Shown piece after piece: positions 1 to 7,298 of a DNA stretch of 64,000 nt. The position numbers were made by a program, and so were the translations under genes. How positions within the stretch are numbered: the first letter of the stretch is position 1; the number at the start of each line of letters is the position of its first letter. The notes below the pieces were generated by a model, which saw only the letters and a list, made by a program, of their open reading frames with translations, made no database searches and was not told the origin of the DNA. This DNA comes from Thalassobacillus devorans MSP14 (GTDB lineage: Bacteria > Bacillota > Bacilli > Bacillales > Halobacillaceae): positions 1,125,984 to 1,189,983 of the forward strand of contig NZ_KI543237.1 in the NCBI RefSeq assembly GCF_000496835.1, in the 5' to 3' direction.

Positions 1-287
1 GGAGCATTGACGACTATCACTCCATGTTCGGTTGCTGCATCTAAATCAATATTATCCACTCCGACGCCCGCTCGTCCAATCACTTTCAAATTCGGCGCCG
101 CTTCGACAATTTCCCGGGAAATACGCGTTTGACTCCGTACAATCAAAGCATCCACATCATTCACTTTTTCTAAAAGTTCTTCATGCTGCATCCCCGGGGT
201 ATTGATAACCTCAATATCTTCTGCATCCTTCAATGGTGTGAGACCCTCTTCACTTAAGGGGTCACAAATCAACACACGAAAACTCAT
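1..287 (-). CDS. serA: D-3-phosphoglycerate dehydrogenase, 5' part only
   Basis: N-terminal 95 codons of 3-phosphoglycerate dehydrogenase, the NAD-dependent first step of serine synthesis; the rest lies beyond the window edge. The ATG at 287 follows an AAAGGAG ribosome site. The visible protein reads [15 protein letters not shown] at the start and contains IVRSQTRIS and [11 protein letters not shown], typical of the N-terminal substrate-binding lobe of D-2-hydroxyacid dehydrogenases in the SerA branch. A perfect Noc-binding palindrome lies inside the gene (codons for ISREIV). Relatives have about 525 residues with an ACT tail, which cannot be checked here. Confidence 0.9.
   Translation of the reverse strand, partial: MSFRVLICDPLSEEGLTPLKDAEDIEVINTPGMQHEELLEKVNDVDALIVRSQTRISREIVEAAPNLKVIGRAGVGVDNIDLDAATEHGVIVVNA
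109..122. promoter_or_regulatory. Noc-binding site (NBS), perfect palindrome
   Basis: The sequence ATTTCCCGGGAAAT matches the 14-bp Noc-binding consensus known from Bacillus subtilis at all positions. It sits inside the serA coding region, as many NBSs do. A noc gene is present at 10.4-11.3 kb. Noc bound at such sites recruits DNA to the membrane and blocks FtsZ assembly over the nucleoid. Binding here is inferred from the match. Confidence 0.8.
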
Positions 288-361
288 TAGCCTGTCTCCT
301 TTCATTCCTGTACCGGATTTCCCTTCAGTAATTTCCATCACTAAAGTAAATAATATTTTCT

Positions 362-389
362 ATCCTAACAAACCATCCCTATTTGTCAA
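362..389 (-). promoter_or_regulatory. candidate serA promoter
   Basis: On the minus strand a TTGACA box (384-389) is followed after 16 bases by TAGGAT (362-367), a weak SigA -10, about 75 bases before the serA start. It is the best SigA-like pair in the serA upstream region; the -10 is poor. Confidence 0.35.
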
Positions 390-413
390 TCTATTCAAAC
401 AACTCCTTTTTCT

Positions 414-429
414 TTCTAAGCGCTTACAT
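414..429 (-). promoter_or_regulatory. candidate cre (CcpA) site upstream of serA
   Basis: The minus-strand sequence ATGTAAGCGCTTAGAA fits the catabolite-response consensus WTGNAARCGNWWWCAW at 15 of 16 positions. It lies about 25 bases upstream of the candidate -35 of serA, a placement more typical of activation than of roadblock repression. Sequence match only. Confidence 0.35.
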
Positions 430-555
430 GGTTTTCATTGCAACATTATACTTTTTTTATTGATGGTTGATTTTAAAAAAGGCATATTCAACTATATGGC
501 CGGATTATGGAAGACTCAGTTTCAAGATAAGGGGTTCTTTATCATAAAAGCGTCA

Positions 556-677
556 GGGGTGGTTTGGAAACTACTCGCTTTCCTGCGGGGGACCTGGCGA
601 GCTTCCTCGGGCTATCGCCCTGTGGGATCTCGCCTAACTCCTTCTCCCGCGGGAGTCTCGCAGTTTCCCTACCACCC
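556..677 (+). repeat. palindromic intergenic element, copy A
   Basis: About 120 bases bounded by GGTGGT (558-563) and ACCACC (671-676). The interior has phrases shared with copy B on the opposite strand: CTCGCTTTCC, GAGCTTCCTCGGGCT, GGGATCTC and GGAGTCTCG. Several short GC-rich stems can form. I recognise this as a widespread Bacillaceae dispersed repeat type rather than a gene. Confidence 0.65.
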
Positions 678-817
678 CATCCGAAGGATGGGAGAAACGA
701 ACCCCTGCATACATGAAGATGTCTTCCAAATTCACCGCCAAACAAGGCCTCTTTGTAGCTATTAGTATGATTGGATGACTCTGCTTGCCAATGTTTCCGT
801 TTCTCTTATAGACGTAA

Positions 818-936
818 GGAGGGCCGGGAAATTACGAGACTCCTATGGGAGGATAGGACATGGTGAGATCCCGCAAGGCGGAGCCTGAGGAAGCTCACCG
901 TCCGCCCATGGAAAGCGAGTGATTTCCCGGCCCTCC
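818..936 (-). repeat. palindromic intergenic element, copy B (inverted)
   Basis: Bounded by perfect 14-base inverted ends, GGAGGGCCGGGAAA (818-831) and its complement (923-936). Reverse-complemented, its interior follows copy A phrase by phrase (CACTCGCTTTCC, GTGAGCTTCCTCAGGCT, GCGGGATCTCACC, AGGAGTCTCGTA). The two copies differ at many positions, so they are old or came from different family members. Confidence 0.65.
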
Positions 937-1029
937 AAACCGTTACTATCGTAACGGAAACAATGTATCTCGAAACTGAGTCTTCTGCAATTGGGAGCTT
1001 AACTGTAAGATGATTTTTTCCAGAGGCAA

Positions 1030-1075
1030 AAATAAAAAACCTCTGACAGAAGGATAAATCCTTCGTCAGAGGTTT
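1030..1075 (-). terminator. terminator of the rpsF-ssb-rpsR operon
   Basis: On the minus strand, right after the rpsR stop, a stem built on AACCTCTGACGAAGGAT and its near complement closes on a short loop and is followed by TTTTTTATTTTTG. Confidence 0.85.
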
Positions 1076-1082
1076 TGGTTGC

Positions 1083-1310
1083 TTACTCGGTTACGTATGG
1101 CAATAGAGCCATCGTACGAGCACGCTTGATTGCTTTTGTCAATTTACGTTGATACTTAGCAGAAGTTCCAGTTACACGGCGAGGAAGAATCTTTCCACGC
1201 TCAGAAACGAAACGTCTTAGCAAGTCAACATCTTTATAATCGATGTGTGTAATTCCGTTCGATGTGAAGAAACACACTTTTCTGCGCTTTGCGCGACCGC
1301 GACGTGCCAT
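1083..1310 (-). CDS. rpsR: 30S ribosomal protein bS18
   Basis: Small-subunit protein that pairs with bS6 on the platform and binds 16S rRNA. The 75 residues start [19 protein letters not shown] and carry the family core [18 protein letters not shown] followed by [12 protein letters not shown]; the length is close to the usual 75-79. It is the last gene of the rpsF-ssb-rpsR operon, 24 bases after ssb, with a strong terminator following. bS18 and bS6 together are expected to repress the operon through the rpsF leader. Confidence 0.97.
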   Translation of the reverse strand: MARRGRAKRRKVCFFTSNGITHIDYKDVDLLRRFVSERGKILPRRVTGTSAKYQRKLTKAIKRARTMALLPYVTE

Positions 1311-1334
1311 GTGACATTCCCTCCTTACTTAATT

Positions 1335-1829
1335 TTAGAATGGTAGATCATCGTCTGATATATCTATTGGTTCCCCACTATCTGCGAATGGGTCATCATT
1401 TCGGCTGTTATTATTGTTTTGGTTGTTTTGGTTTCCACCAAAGTCATTTTGACGAGGATTCTGATTTTGCTGGAATCCAGATGAACCTTGTCCTCCTCCT
1501 TGAGAAGAACCTTTGGTTTCCAGGAACTGTACGCTGTCTGCCACAACTTCTGTGACAAATACACGCTTTCCTTCCTGGTTTTCAAAACTCCGGGATTGCA
1601 ATCTTCCATCGACACCTACGAGGCTTCCTTTGTTCATGAAGTTCGCGAGGTTCTCGGCAGCGCGTCTCCAAACGACACAGTTGATGAAGTCAGCGTCACG
1701 ATCACCTTGCTGGTTGGAAAAAGGACGATTGACCGCGATGGTGAAGTTGGCAACTGCCACCCCGTTTGGTGTATAGCGTAGGTCCGGATCCCTCGTTAAT
1801 CTGCCGACTAATACGACACGATTTAACAT
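1335..1829 (-). CDS. ssb: single-stranded DNA-binding protein
   Basis: Replicative SSB, tetrameric OB-fold protein that coats single-stranded DNA and recruits repair and replication partners. I chose the ATG at 1829 ([16 protein letters not shown], 164 residues), which has AAGGAG at a normal distance; an upstream GTG overlaps the ribosome site. The OB fold covers about residues 1-105, a Gln/Asn/Gly-rich linker follows, and the protein ends in the acidic partner-binding tail DISDDDLPF. Set between rpsF (12 bases upstream) and rpsR, the classic Bacillus arrangement. Confidence 0.97.
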   Translation of the reverse strand: MLNRVVLVGRLTRDPDLRYTPNGVAVANFTIAVNRPFSNQQGDRDADFINCVVWRRAAENLANFMNKGSLVGVDGRLQSRSFENQEGKRVFVTEVVADSVQFLETKGSSQGGGQGSSGFQQNQNPRQNDFGGNQNNQNNNNSRNDDPFADSGEPIDISDDDLPF

Positions 1830-1841
1830 CAGAATCACTCC

Positions 1842-2132
1842 TTATTGATCATCTTCGCGTACAGCAATATGACGGATAATATCATCAGAGAACTTCGCTT
1901 GACGATCGAACTCGTTGATAGCGTCACGATCACCTTTGAAGTTGATCGTTACATAGATACCGTCACGGTAGTCGTTGATTTCATAAGCAAGACGACGCTT
2001 GCCCAGCTCTTCAACTTTTTCAACCTCCGCGCCATTATCAGAAAGGATACCATTAAAACGCTCAACTAGTGATGTTTTAGCTTCCTCCTCGATGTTTGGG
2101 CGGATGATGTACATGATTTCATAATTTCTCAT
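1842..2132 (-). CDS. rpsF: 30S ribosomal protein bS6
   Basis: bS6, 96 residues ([19 protein letters not shown] at the start), with the family strand [18 protein letters not shown] near the middle; the length is normal. The ATG at 2132 follows AAGGAGGTG. First gene of the rpsF-ssb-rpsR operon. The leader just upstream holds a hairpin with a CCG next to the ribosome site, resembling the S6:S18 autoregulatory element, so translation is probably repressed by surplus bS6-bS18 complex. Confidence 0.97.
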   Translation of the reverse strand: MRNYEIMYIIRPNIEEEAKTSLVERFNGILSDNGAEVEKVEELGKRRLAYEINDYRDGIYVTINFKGDRDAINEFDRQAKFSDDIIRHIAVREDDQ

Positions 2133-2207
2133 CCGTTTTCACCTCCTTGTGGACTTAGCGGCTCCTTCACATGAAAGGAGCAAGGAGTAATTTATCGTTA
2201 ATTACTC
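2133..2207 (-). promoter_or_regulatory. probable S6:S18-binding leader of rpsF
   Basis: On the minus strand a hairpin GCTCCTT/AAGGAGC (2161-2181) is followed at once by CCG and then by the rpsF ribosome site. A second hairpin, AGTAATT/AATTACT (2186-2206), lies further upstream. A conserved CCG beside a stem near the Shine-Dalgarno is the known S6:S18 recognition feature of rpsF leaders. Assignment is by position and motif; no covariation was examined. Confidence 0.55.
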
Positions 2208-2277
2208 ACAATGTTGTATTATACCAAACGATCTATCAAAAAACAACAGTATTTAACGTGGGAAACGGAATCTACGC

Positions 2278-3378
2278 TTATACATTGAAACGGAAGTGGA
2301 TGACATCGCCATCTTTGACGAGATATTCTTTTCCTTCGAGACGGACTTTTCCTTTTTCACGAGCGGCTCCCATGGTTCCTGCCTCAACAAGATCTTCGTA
2401 GGATACGGTCTCTGCACGGATGAAGCCCCGTTCAAAATCAGTATGAATGATTCCGGCTGCCTGAGGTGCTTTCATTCCAAGCGTAAACGTCCACGCTCTT
2501 ACCTCTTGCTCACCAGCTGTGAAATAGGTTGCCAGTCCAAGTAAATTGTAGGTTGCCTTGATCAATTGGTCCAAACCTGATTCAGCAATGCCAAGGTCAT
2601 CGAGAAATTCCTGTTTTTCTTCGCCATCAAGTTCGGCAATCTCAGATTCTATTTTTGCACAGACAACAATTACTTCTGCATTTTCATTAGCAGCATATTC
2701 GCGGATTTTTTCTACTTGAGGGTTGTCCGCTTCGGTGCCGATTTCGTCTTCACTGACATTGGCCACATACAGGATAGGCTTGATAGTCAGCAGATGAAGT
2801 CCTTTGACAATCTTCAATTGCTCTTCTGTAAAATCGACCGCGCGGGCAGGCTGTTCTTCCTCAAATGCGTCTTTCAATTTTGATAGCACATCATATTCTG
2901 CTACCGCTTCTTTATCTTTTTGGCGGGCCATCTTGGCAACACGGTCCATACGCTTCGAAACGGTTTCTAAATCAGCGAGGATCAGTTCTAAATTGATTGT
3001 TTCGATGTCACTGATAGGGTCGACCTGGCCGGATACGTGCGTGATATTCTCATCCTGAAAGGCACGCACTACGTGACAGATGGCATCTACCTGACGAATA
3101 TGGGATAGAAACTGGTTCCCTAACCCTTCGCCTTTACTCGCACCTTTGACAATACCTGCGATATCCGTGAATTCAAAAGCAGTCGGTATAGTTTTTTTCG
3201 GTTTGACAAGTTCCGTAAGTTTATCCAGACGAGCGTCAGGTACCTCCACAATGCCGACATTCGGATCTATAGTACAAAACGGGTAGTTGGCAGACTCTGC
3301 GCCTGCTTGTGTAATTGCGTTAAATAACGTCGATTTGCCTACGTTGGGCAAGCCGACGATTCCTGCTGTTAATGCCAT
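2278..3378 (-). CDS. ychF: redox-regulated ATPase/GTPase YchF (Obg family)
   Basis: Ribosome-associated P-loop NTPase of the YchF/Ola1 branch, 366 residues, the normal size. Walker A GLPNVGKST is at residues 8-16, the switch region has FTDIAGIVKGASKGEGLGNQ, and a C-terminal TGS domain contains AWTFTLGMKAPQAAG and ends in VIHFRFNV. The NVSE motif near residue 207 replaces the usual NKxD, which in this family favours ATP over GTP. It is transcribed toward rpsF, as in B. subtilis (yyaF). The stem at 3470-3506 separates it from the DUF951 gene. Confidence 0.96.
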   Translation of the reverse strand: MALTAGIVGLPNVGKSTLFNAITQAGAESANYPFCTIDPNVGIVEVPDARLDKLTELVKPKKTIPTAFEFTDIAGIVKGASKGEGLGNQFLSHIRQVDAICHVVRAFQDENITHVSGQVDPISDIETINLELILADLETVSKRMDRVAKMARQKDKEAVAEYDVLSKLKDAFEEEQPARAVDFTEEQLKIVKGLHLLTIKPILYVANVSEDEIGTEADNPQVEKIREYAANENAEVIVVCAKIESEIAELDGEEKQEFLDDLGIAESGLDQLIKATYNLLGLATYFTAGEQEVRAWTFTLGMKAPQAAGIIHTDFERGFIRAETVSYEDLVEAGTMGAAREKGKVRLEGKEYLVKDGDVIHFRFNV

Positions 3379-3469
3379 AAAAGACTTTCACTCCTTAAGG
3401 GTTTGCATACATGTACGTTAGTCATCCCAATTATAAGTTACTGCCTGACTAAAACACAAGTAGCATAAA

Positions 3470-3506
3470 AATAGAAAACAAGGGTGATGACAACCCTTGT
3501 TTTTAA
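3470..3506 (-). terminator. terminator after the DUF951 gene
   Basis: AACAAGGGTTGTCATCACCC pairs with itself (stem AACAAGGG/CCCTTGTT) and is followed on the minus strand by TTCTATTTTTATG. An A/T-rich flank on the other side would also let it work in the plus direction. Confidence 0.7.
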
Positions 3507-3560
3507 AAAATCATCGTTTGATAATGAAATTTTCCGAAACAGATTACTATACAATTTCCT

Positions 3561-3761
3561 TTATTCGGTATCCGCTCTTTCCAATACACGTTTCATTTTC
3601 GTTTCAAAACGGCGGCGGGGGAGTAAGGCGCTATGGTCGCAGCCCATGCATTTGATTCGGATATCAGCACCCATTCGGATGATTTTCCAACGGTTCTCCC
3701 CACATGGATGGGGTTTTTTCATTTCAACAATATCATTCAATTGAAAGTCTTTCTTAGCCAT
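3561..3761 (-). CDS. yyzM: DUF951 family small protein (YyzM-like)
   Basis: 66-residue basic protein, MAKKDFQLNDIVEMKKPHPC at its start. The HPCG and CMGCDH pieces (Cys-X2-Cys-X-His) suggest metal or nucleic-acid binding, but no function is established. The motif string GENRWKIIRMGADIRIKCMG is typical of DUF951. The ATG at 3761 has GGAGGAAG upstream. It lies directly after mscS (21-base gap) and probably shares its transcript, ending at the stem at 3470-3506. Homologues occupy the same place near ychF in other Bacillaceae. Confidence 0.9.
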   Translation of the reverse strand: MAKKDFQLNDIVEMKKPHPCGENRWKIIRMGADIRIKCMGCDHSALLPRRRFETKMKRVLERADTE

Positions 3762-3782
3762 GGCCCTTCTTCCTCCATTCCA

Positions 3783-4664
3783 TTATACGTTCTGTTCTGA
3801 TTCGGTTTCATGTCTGGAATACATGACAAGTCTTGGGAAAGGTATTTCAATGCCTTTCTCGTCCAGGCGATTCTTGATTTCTTTTCTGATCGCACGCCCT
3901 ACCGCCCAATGTTCCATCGGGTAAGTTTCCGCAATCACCCGCATCTGCACATCTGATGCTGCTAAATTTTGAATCCCAAGTAATTCTGGGGTTGTCACCA
4001 TCATTTCATATTTTTCAGGCAGCTCTTCCAGGAGTTCGGCGATCACTCTTTCTGCCTGGTCGACATCCTCTTCATAAGCAATGCTGATATCCACCACCGC
4101 TATACTATTATGAATAGAATAGTTTGTCACTTGGGTAATAGCTCCATTCGGTATAATATGAAGCTCTCCTGTCCAGCTTTTTATTTTGGAAGTACGGAGC
4201 CCGATTTCTTCCACAAATCCTTCAATACCGGAAATTCTCACGAAGTCGCCTACGGAAAACTGATCTTCGAAAATGATGAAAAAACCGGTAATGACATCCC
4301 GCACAAGATTTTGCGCACCAAAACCAATAGCCAGACCGGCGACCCCTGCACCTGCAAGTAATGCACCAATATTGAATCCAAATGTTTCCAGTATCATGAT
4401 AAGCGCATATAAGTAGACAATATAGGTTAATGTGTTTTCTACCAGTTTGACAAGGGTTGCTTCTCTTCTTTTCGGGATACTGAAAGGTCCTCTTCTTTTT
4501 TCACTAAAATATCTAAGGACAATTTTTTTAGCAACTTTTATAATCGTCAAGGAAACGACTACAATCAAGATAATCCGGAAAAAACCTTTAGTCATGGCTA
4601 TCCAGACATCCGGCTGCATAATGTAGTTTTTTAGTGCGTCCCATTGCTCTACAAAAATTTCCAC
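3783..4664 (-). CDS. small-conductance mechanosensitive channel, MscS family
   Basis: Membrane channel that opens under osmotic downshock to release solutes. 293 residues: an N-terminal segment, hydrophobic helices near 18-45 and 75-100, then the pore-lining helix with alternating Gly/Ala (GALLAGAGVAGLAIGFGAQN, about 98-117) that identifies MscS, then the beta domain (FEDQFSVGDFVRI) and the cytoplasmic alpha/beta domain. A GTG start at 4664 sits behind GGAGG. Upstream of the DUF951 gene on the same strand. A mscS gene near ychF is common in Bacillaceae. Confidence 0.92.
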   Translation of the reverse strand: MEIFVEQWDALKNYIMQPDVWIAMTKGFFRIILIVVVSLTIIKVAKKIVLRYFSEKRRGPFSIPKRREATLVKLVENTLTYIVYLYALIMILETFGFNIGALLAGAGVAGLAIGFGAQNLVRDVITGFFIIFEDQFSVGDFVRISGIEGFVEEIGLRTSKIKSWTGELHIIPNGAITQVTNYSIHNSIAVVDISIAYEEDVDQAERVIAELLEELPEKYEMMVTTPELLGIQNLAASDVQMRVIAETYPMEHWAVGRAIRKEIKNRLDEKGIEIPFPRLVMYSRHETESEQNV

Positions 4665-4706
4665 AGTGAACCTCCTGCGTATATAAAACTTTGGTTAGTT
4701 ACATAA

Positions 4707-5729
4707 TCATGTTTCCATTTTATAGCGATTTACGATCGGATACAACAAAAGTGATGACAGGACATATAAATTCAAAATTCCATAGAGAGGGTATAAGTAT
4801 TCAATCAAAGTCGAGAATCCAAAAGACGTGAATGGAAGCATGAATGCCACAGCCATCATGGCAAGGATCCATAAGGGGACATCCAACACCCTGCGGAATC
4901 TCGTAATCAGCCCGAATACACCTGACGCCGCCGTGGTAAAAATAGCAATCCACAGCAGTGCGGACATGAATAACAGCATTTCAAACGGATAGCCTTTTAA
5001 GATAGCAAATAAGGGGATTTCATACAACAAAATTTCTTCTGATATTTGAATCAGGCTATTGTTATACAAATAAGATATTGACCCCAATATCACCCCACTG
5101 CCAATGCTTGCAACCCAGATCTCATTCTTCTTTTTCATCTGATTGCCGATGGCCCCCAGTACCGCAATAAGCGGCAGGATATTCAAAGCTGTAAACGGAA
5201 AGGCTGCCATCCAATTGCTCGTCTCATGGAGGTGGGAAAACAAGGTCAATTTCTGATCTATCGTAAATAATAACAACACCAGGAACAATCCGATAATCAG
5301 GAGCGGCAGGATGAAGCTATTGATGGAAACGATGCCTTTGACATCCCAAATGAAAATCAAAATAAGCGGAACGACAATGGCCAGTACACCAAACCGGTAG
5401 GAAAAATGGAATGCCTGCCAGGTCGCTCCACTTCCTGCCAGCATCACAACGGTAGTAGTAAATAAATAAAGGATGATCATCCAATCATAAATTCCCGTCA
5501 GATGTTTTCCTACGATCACTCGGAGAACCGGTAAATAGTGACTCGACTTCTTTTCATAGCTGATAGATAAGATCACATAGCAGCAAATCGTAAACAGAAT
5601 TGAAAACAGCACAATGGCCAGTCCACTTTCATGGCCGAAAAATTGCCAAAGTTCCCGTCCGGAAGCATACCCCGCCCCTATCATTGTTCCAATGATCAAA
5701 AACATCCACTTGCCGCCTGATTTCCACAT
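4707..5729 (-). CDS. YkvI-family membrane transporter-like protein
   Basis: 340-residue integral membrane protein with about ten hydrophobic segments. The first helix carries GTMIGAGYASGRELWQFF (about 14-31), the unwound-helix substrate motif of the APC/LeuT fold; this wording is characteristic of the YkvI family (uncharacterised in B. subtilis). Substrate unknown. The ATG at 5729 follows GGAGGAGC. It lies divergent to yyaC and upstream of mscS with a 42-base gap, so the two may be co-transcribed. Confidence 0.8.
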   Translation of the reverse strand: MWKSGGKWMFLIIGTMIGAGYASGRELWQFFGHESGLAIVLFSILFTICCYVILSISYEKKSSHYLPVLRVIVGKHLTGIYDWMIILYLFTTTVVMLAGSGATWQAFHFSYRFGVLAIVVPLILIFIWDVKGIVSINSFILPLLIIGLFLVLLLFTIDQKLTLFSHLHETSNWMAAFPFTALNILPLIAVLGAIGNQMKKKNEIWVASIGSGVILGSISYLYNNSLIQISEEILLYEIPLFAILKGYPFEMLLFMSALLWIAIFTTAASGVFGLITRFRRVLDVPLWILAMMAVAFMLPFTSFGFSTLIEYLYPLYGILNLYVLSSLLLYPIVNRYKMET

Positions 5730-5824
5730 ATATTCGCTCCTCCAAATTCTAAGTTTTTGTGTGTATGTATAGAAAAGTAAAAACTTTTATATACTAATAC
5801 CAATATGTATTTGGAGGAAAAGCT

Positions 5825-6424
5825 ATGAATCTTCGGGAAAGGTTTTTACATAAAGAAACTCGCCATCTTTATTCAGATCCACTGGTTGTACCGGAAATGA
5901 GTGAGCGACTGTTGGACCTGCTTCCGCAGGAGAGAAAAATGGTTGTAGTCTGCATCGGAACGGACCGATCTACCGGAGATTCCTTCGGTCCCCTCGCAGG
6001 TTCAATGATAAACGATCAGAACCCGAAGCATTTTACTGTGTATGGAACGCTTGCAAACCCCGTACATGCCTTAAATCTTAAAGATACCATACAGGAAATC
6101 CATAGCAGTTATACCCGTCCATTTATCATTGCGGTCGACGCCTGTCTTGGAAAAGATTCTTCTATCGGAATTATTTCGGTTTCGAAGGGGTCTTTGGCGC
6201 CTGGAGCGGCAATGAAAAAAGACCTCCCTAAAGTTGGAGATATTTCTATCAGCGGCATTGTGAATGTAGGAGGATTCATGGAATACTTCGTCCTTCAAAA
6301 CACCAGGCTTCATACGGTGATTGAGATGGCATCCCAGGTTTCACAAGTATTTCACCGTGTAGACCTTGAATTGCAGCTACGGCACAGAAAAAATCCCGCC
6401 TTTCGCAATATTTCCACAAACTAA
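5825..6424 (+). CDS. yyaC: sporulation protein YyaC (DUF1256, Gpr-like fold)
   Basis: 199-residue protein related in fold to the germination protease Gpr. Key pieces: CIGTDRSTGDSFGPLAGS (about 42-59), a conserved Asp in VDACLGK (about 104-110) and SISGIVNVGGFMEYFVLQNT near the C-terminus. The B. subtilis homologue is expressed in the forespore under SigF; its role is not well defined. It is the only plus-strand gene in this part of the left arm. The upstream region has an AAAAGT/ACTTTT dyad (about 5774-5788). A terminator follows. Confidence 0.93.
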   Translation: MNLRERFLHKETRHLYSDPLVVPEMSERLLDLLPQERKMVVVCIGTDRSTGDSFGPLAGSMINDQNPKHFTVYGTLANPVHALNLKDTIQEIHSSYTRPFIIAVDACLGKDSSIGIISVSKGSLAPGAAMKKDLPKVGDISISGIVNVGGFMEYFVLQNTRLHTVIEMASQVSQVFHRVDLELQLRHRKNPAFRNISTN

Positions 6425-6426
6425 CT

Positions 6427-6467
6427 TAAAAAAATCACCCGTAGCCTATGGTCCGGGTGACTTTTTT
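6427..6467 (+). terminator. terminator of yyaC
   Basis: Stem AATCACCC/GGGTGACT with a 13-base loop followed by TTTTTTTATT, directly after the yyaC stop. Confidence 0.8.
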
Positions 6468-6591
6468 TATTGGAATTCTCTTTCTTAGTTGAAGTTTTTT
6501 AATGTTACTCGCTTATGAGCTATATAATATTTTATAAGGGGAACCGTTTTCCTATCTACTATTGCGAAAGCGTGCTGTAAGGTGGATCCTC

Positions 6592-7296
6592 TTAGAAAAG
6601 CTTAGCGATATAGAGAATGAACCCGACAGTCAATAACGCCGGCAATAAATTTGCGACACGTATTTTCGTTAAGTTCAACAGATTCAATCCGATCGCCACA
6701 ATCATCAATCCACCTGTCGCTGTCATTTCCACGATGAACGCATCAAGCATCTCCTGAGGAATCCAGCTGTTGATTTGAGTGGCAGACAAGGCGATGCTGC
6801 CCTGATACAAGACAACAGGGAAGACAGAAAAGATCACGCCAAAGCCCAGGGTTGTAGTCAGCACGAGAGCGACAAATCCATCAATGATTGCTTTTGTTAT
6901 CAATACTCCATGATCCCCGCGCAATCCCCCATCTAAAGCTCCGATCACAGACATCGCGCCAATGCCAAAGATAAGGGACGCTGTAATAAAACCTTGAGCG
7001 ACAGTAGAAGTGGATCCTGGTTTAGCCACTTTGCTTTCAATCCATTTCCCCAGGTTTTCGAGCTTCGTTTCTAAATGTATTCCTTCCCCTATGATTGCGC
7101 CTGAAAGCAGGCTCAACAATACCACGACTATGTTCTCCGTTTGAAACCCCATCTGCAGGCCGATGAGAATGACCGCTAACCCGATCCCTTGCATAATCGT
7201 CTCTTTATAACGCTCAGGTATTTTAGTGAAAAATAATCCTAGTAACGATCCTGCGATAATACATATTCCATTTACGATTGTTCCATATAAAGCCAT
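6592..7296 (-). CDS. DUF554 family membrane protein (YdfK-like)
   Basis: 234-residue membrane protein with about seven hydrophobic segments. The opening MALYGTIVNGICIIAGSLLG and the internal GIGLAVILIGLQMG and GAIIGEGIHLE are typical of DUF554. Transport activity is suspected for the family but not proven. Its start lies 2 bases after the stop of the cysteine desulfurase gene, with GGAGATG as ribosome site inside that gene's end, so the two are translationally linked. The 167 bases beyond it toward yyaC hold only the yyaC terminator and no clear signal of its own. Confidence 0.88.
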   Translation of the reverse strand: MALYGTIVNGICIIAGSLLGLFFTKIPERYKETIMQGIGLAVILIGLQMGFQTENIVVVLLSLLSGAIIGEGIHLETKLENLGKWIESKVAKPGSTSTVAQGFITASLIFGIGAMSVIGALDGGLRGDHGVLITKAIIDGFVALVLTTTLGFGVIFSVFPVVLYQGSIALSATQINSWIPQEMLDAFIVEMTATGGLMIVAIGLNLLNLTKIRVANLLPALLTVGFILYIAKLF

Positions 7297-7298
7297 AA

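Larger units (their letters stand above)
510..985. repeat. nested inverted-repeat region in the serA-rpsR gap
   Basis: The serA-rpsR spacer holds no gene. Its outer arms are a near-perfect inverted repeat: 510-529 pairs with 966-985 at 19 of 20 positions (core GAAGACTCAGTTTC). Inside are two palindromic dispersed-type elements in opposite orientation (556-677 and 818-936), a further inverted pair around the second one (790-801 with 952-963), a CGTTAC/GTAACG hairpin (941-956) and a small CATCC/GGATG hairpin near 678-691. Elements of this kind are common between genes in Bacillaceae; their function is unknown. Confidence 0.75.

Noticed and set aside
542..745. 67-codon minus-strand frame inside palindromic copy A
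   Set aside because: It is made almost wholly of the repeat element and has no supporting signals.
202..765. 187-codon plus-strand frame over the serA start and the repeat region
   Set aside because: It runs antisense to serA, then through the palindromic element; no ribosome site, and its composition is that of the repeats.
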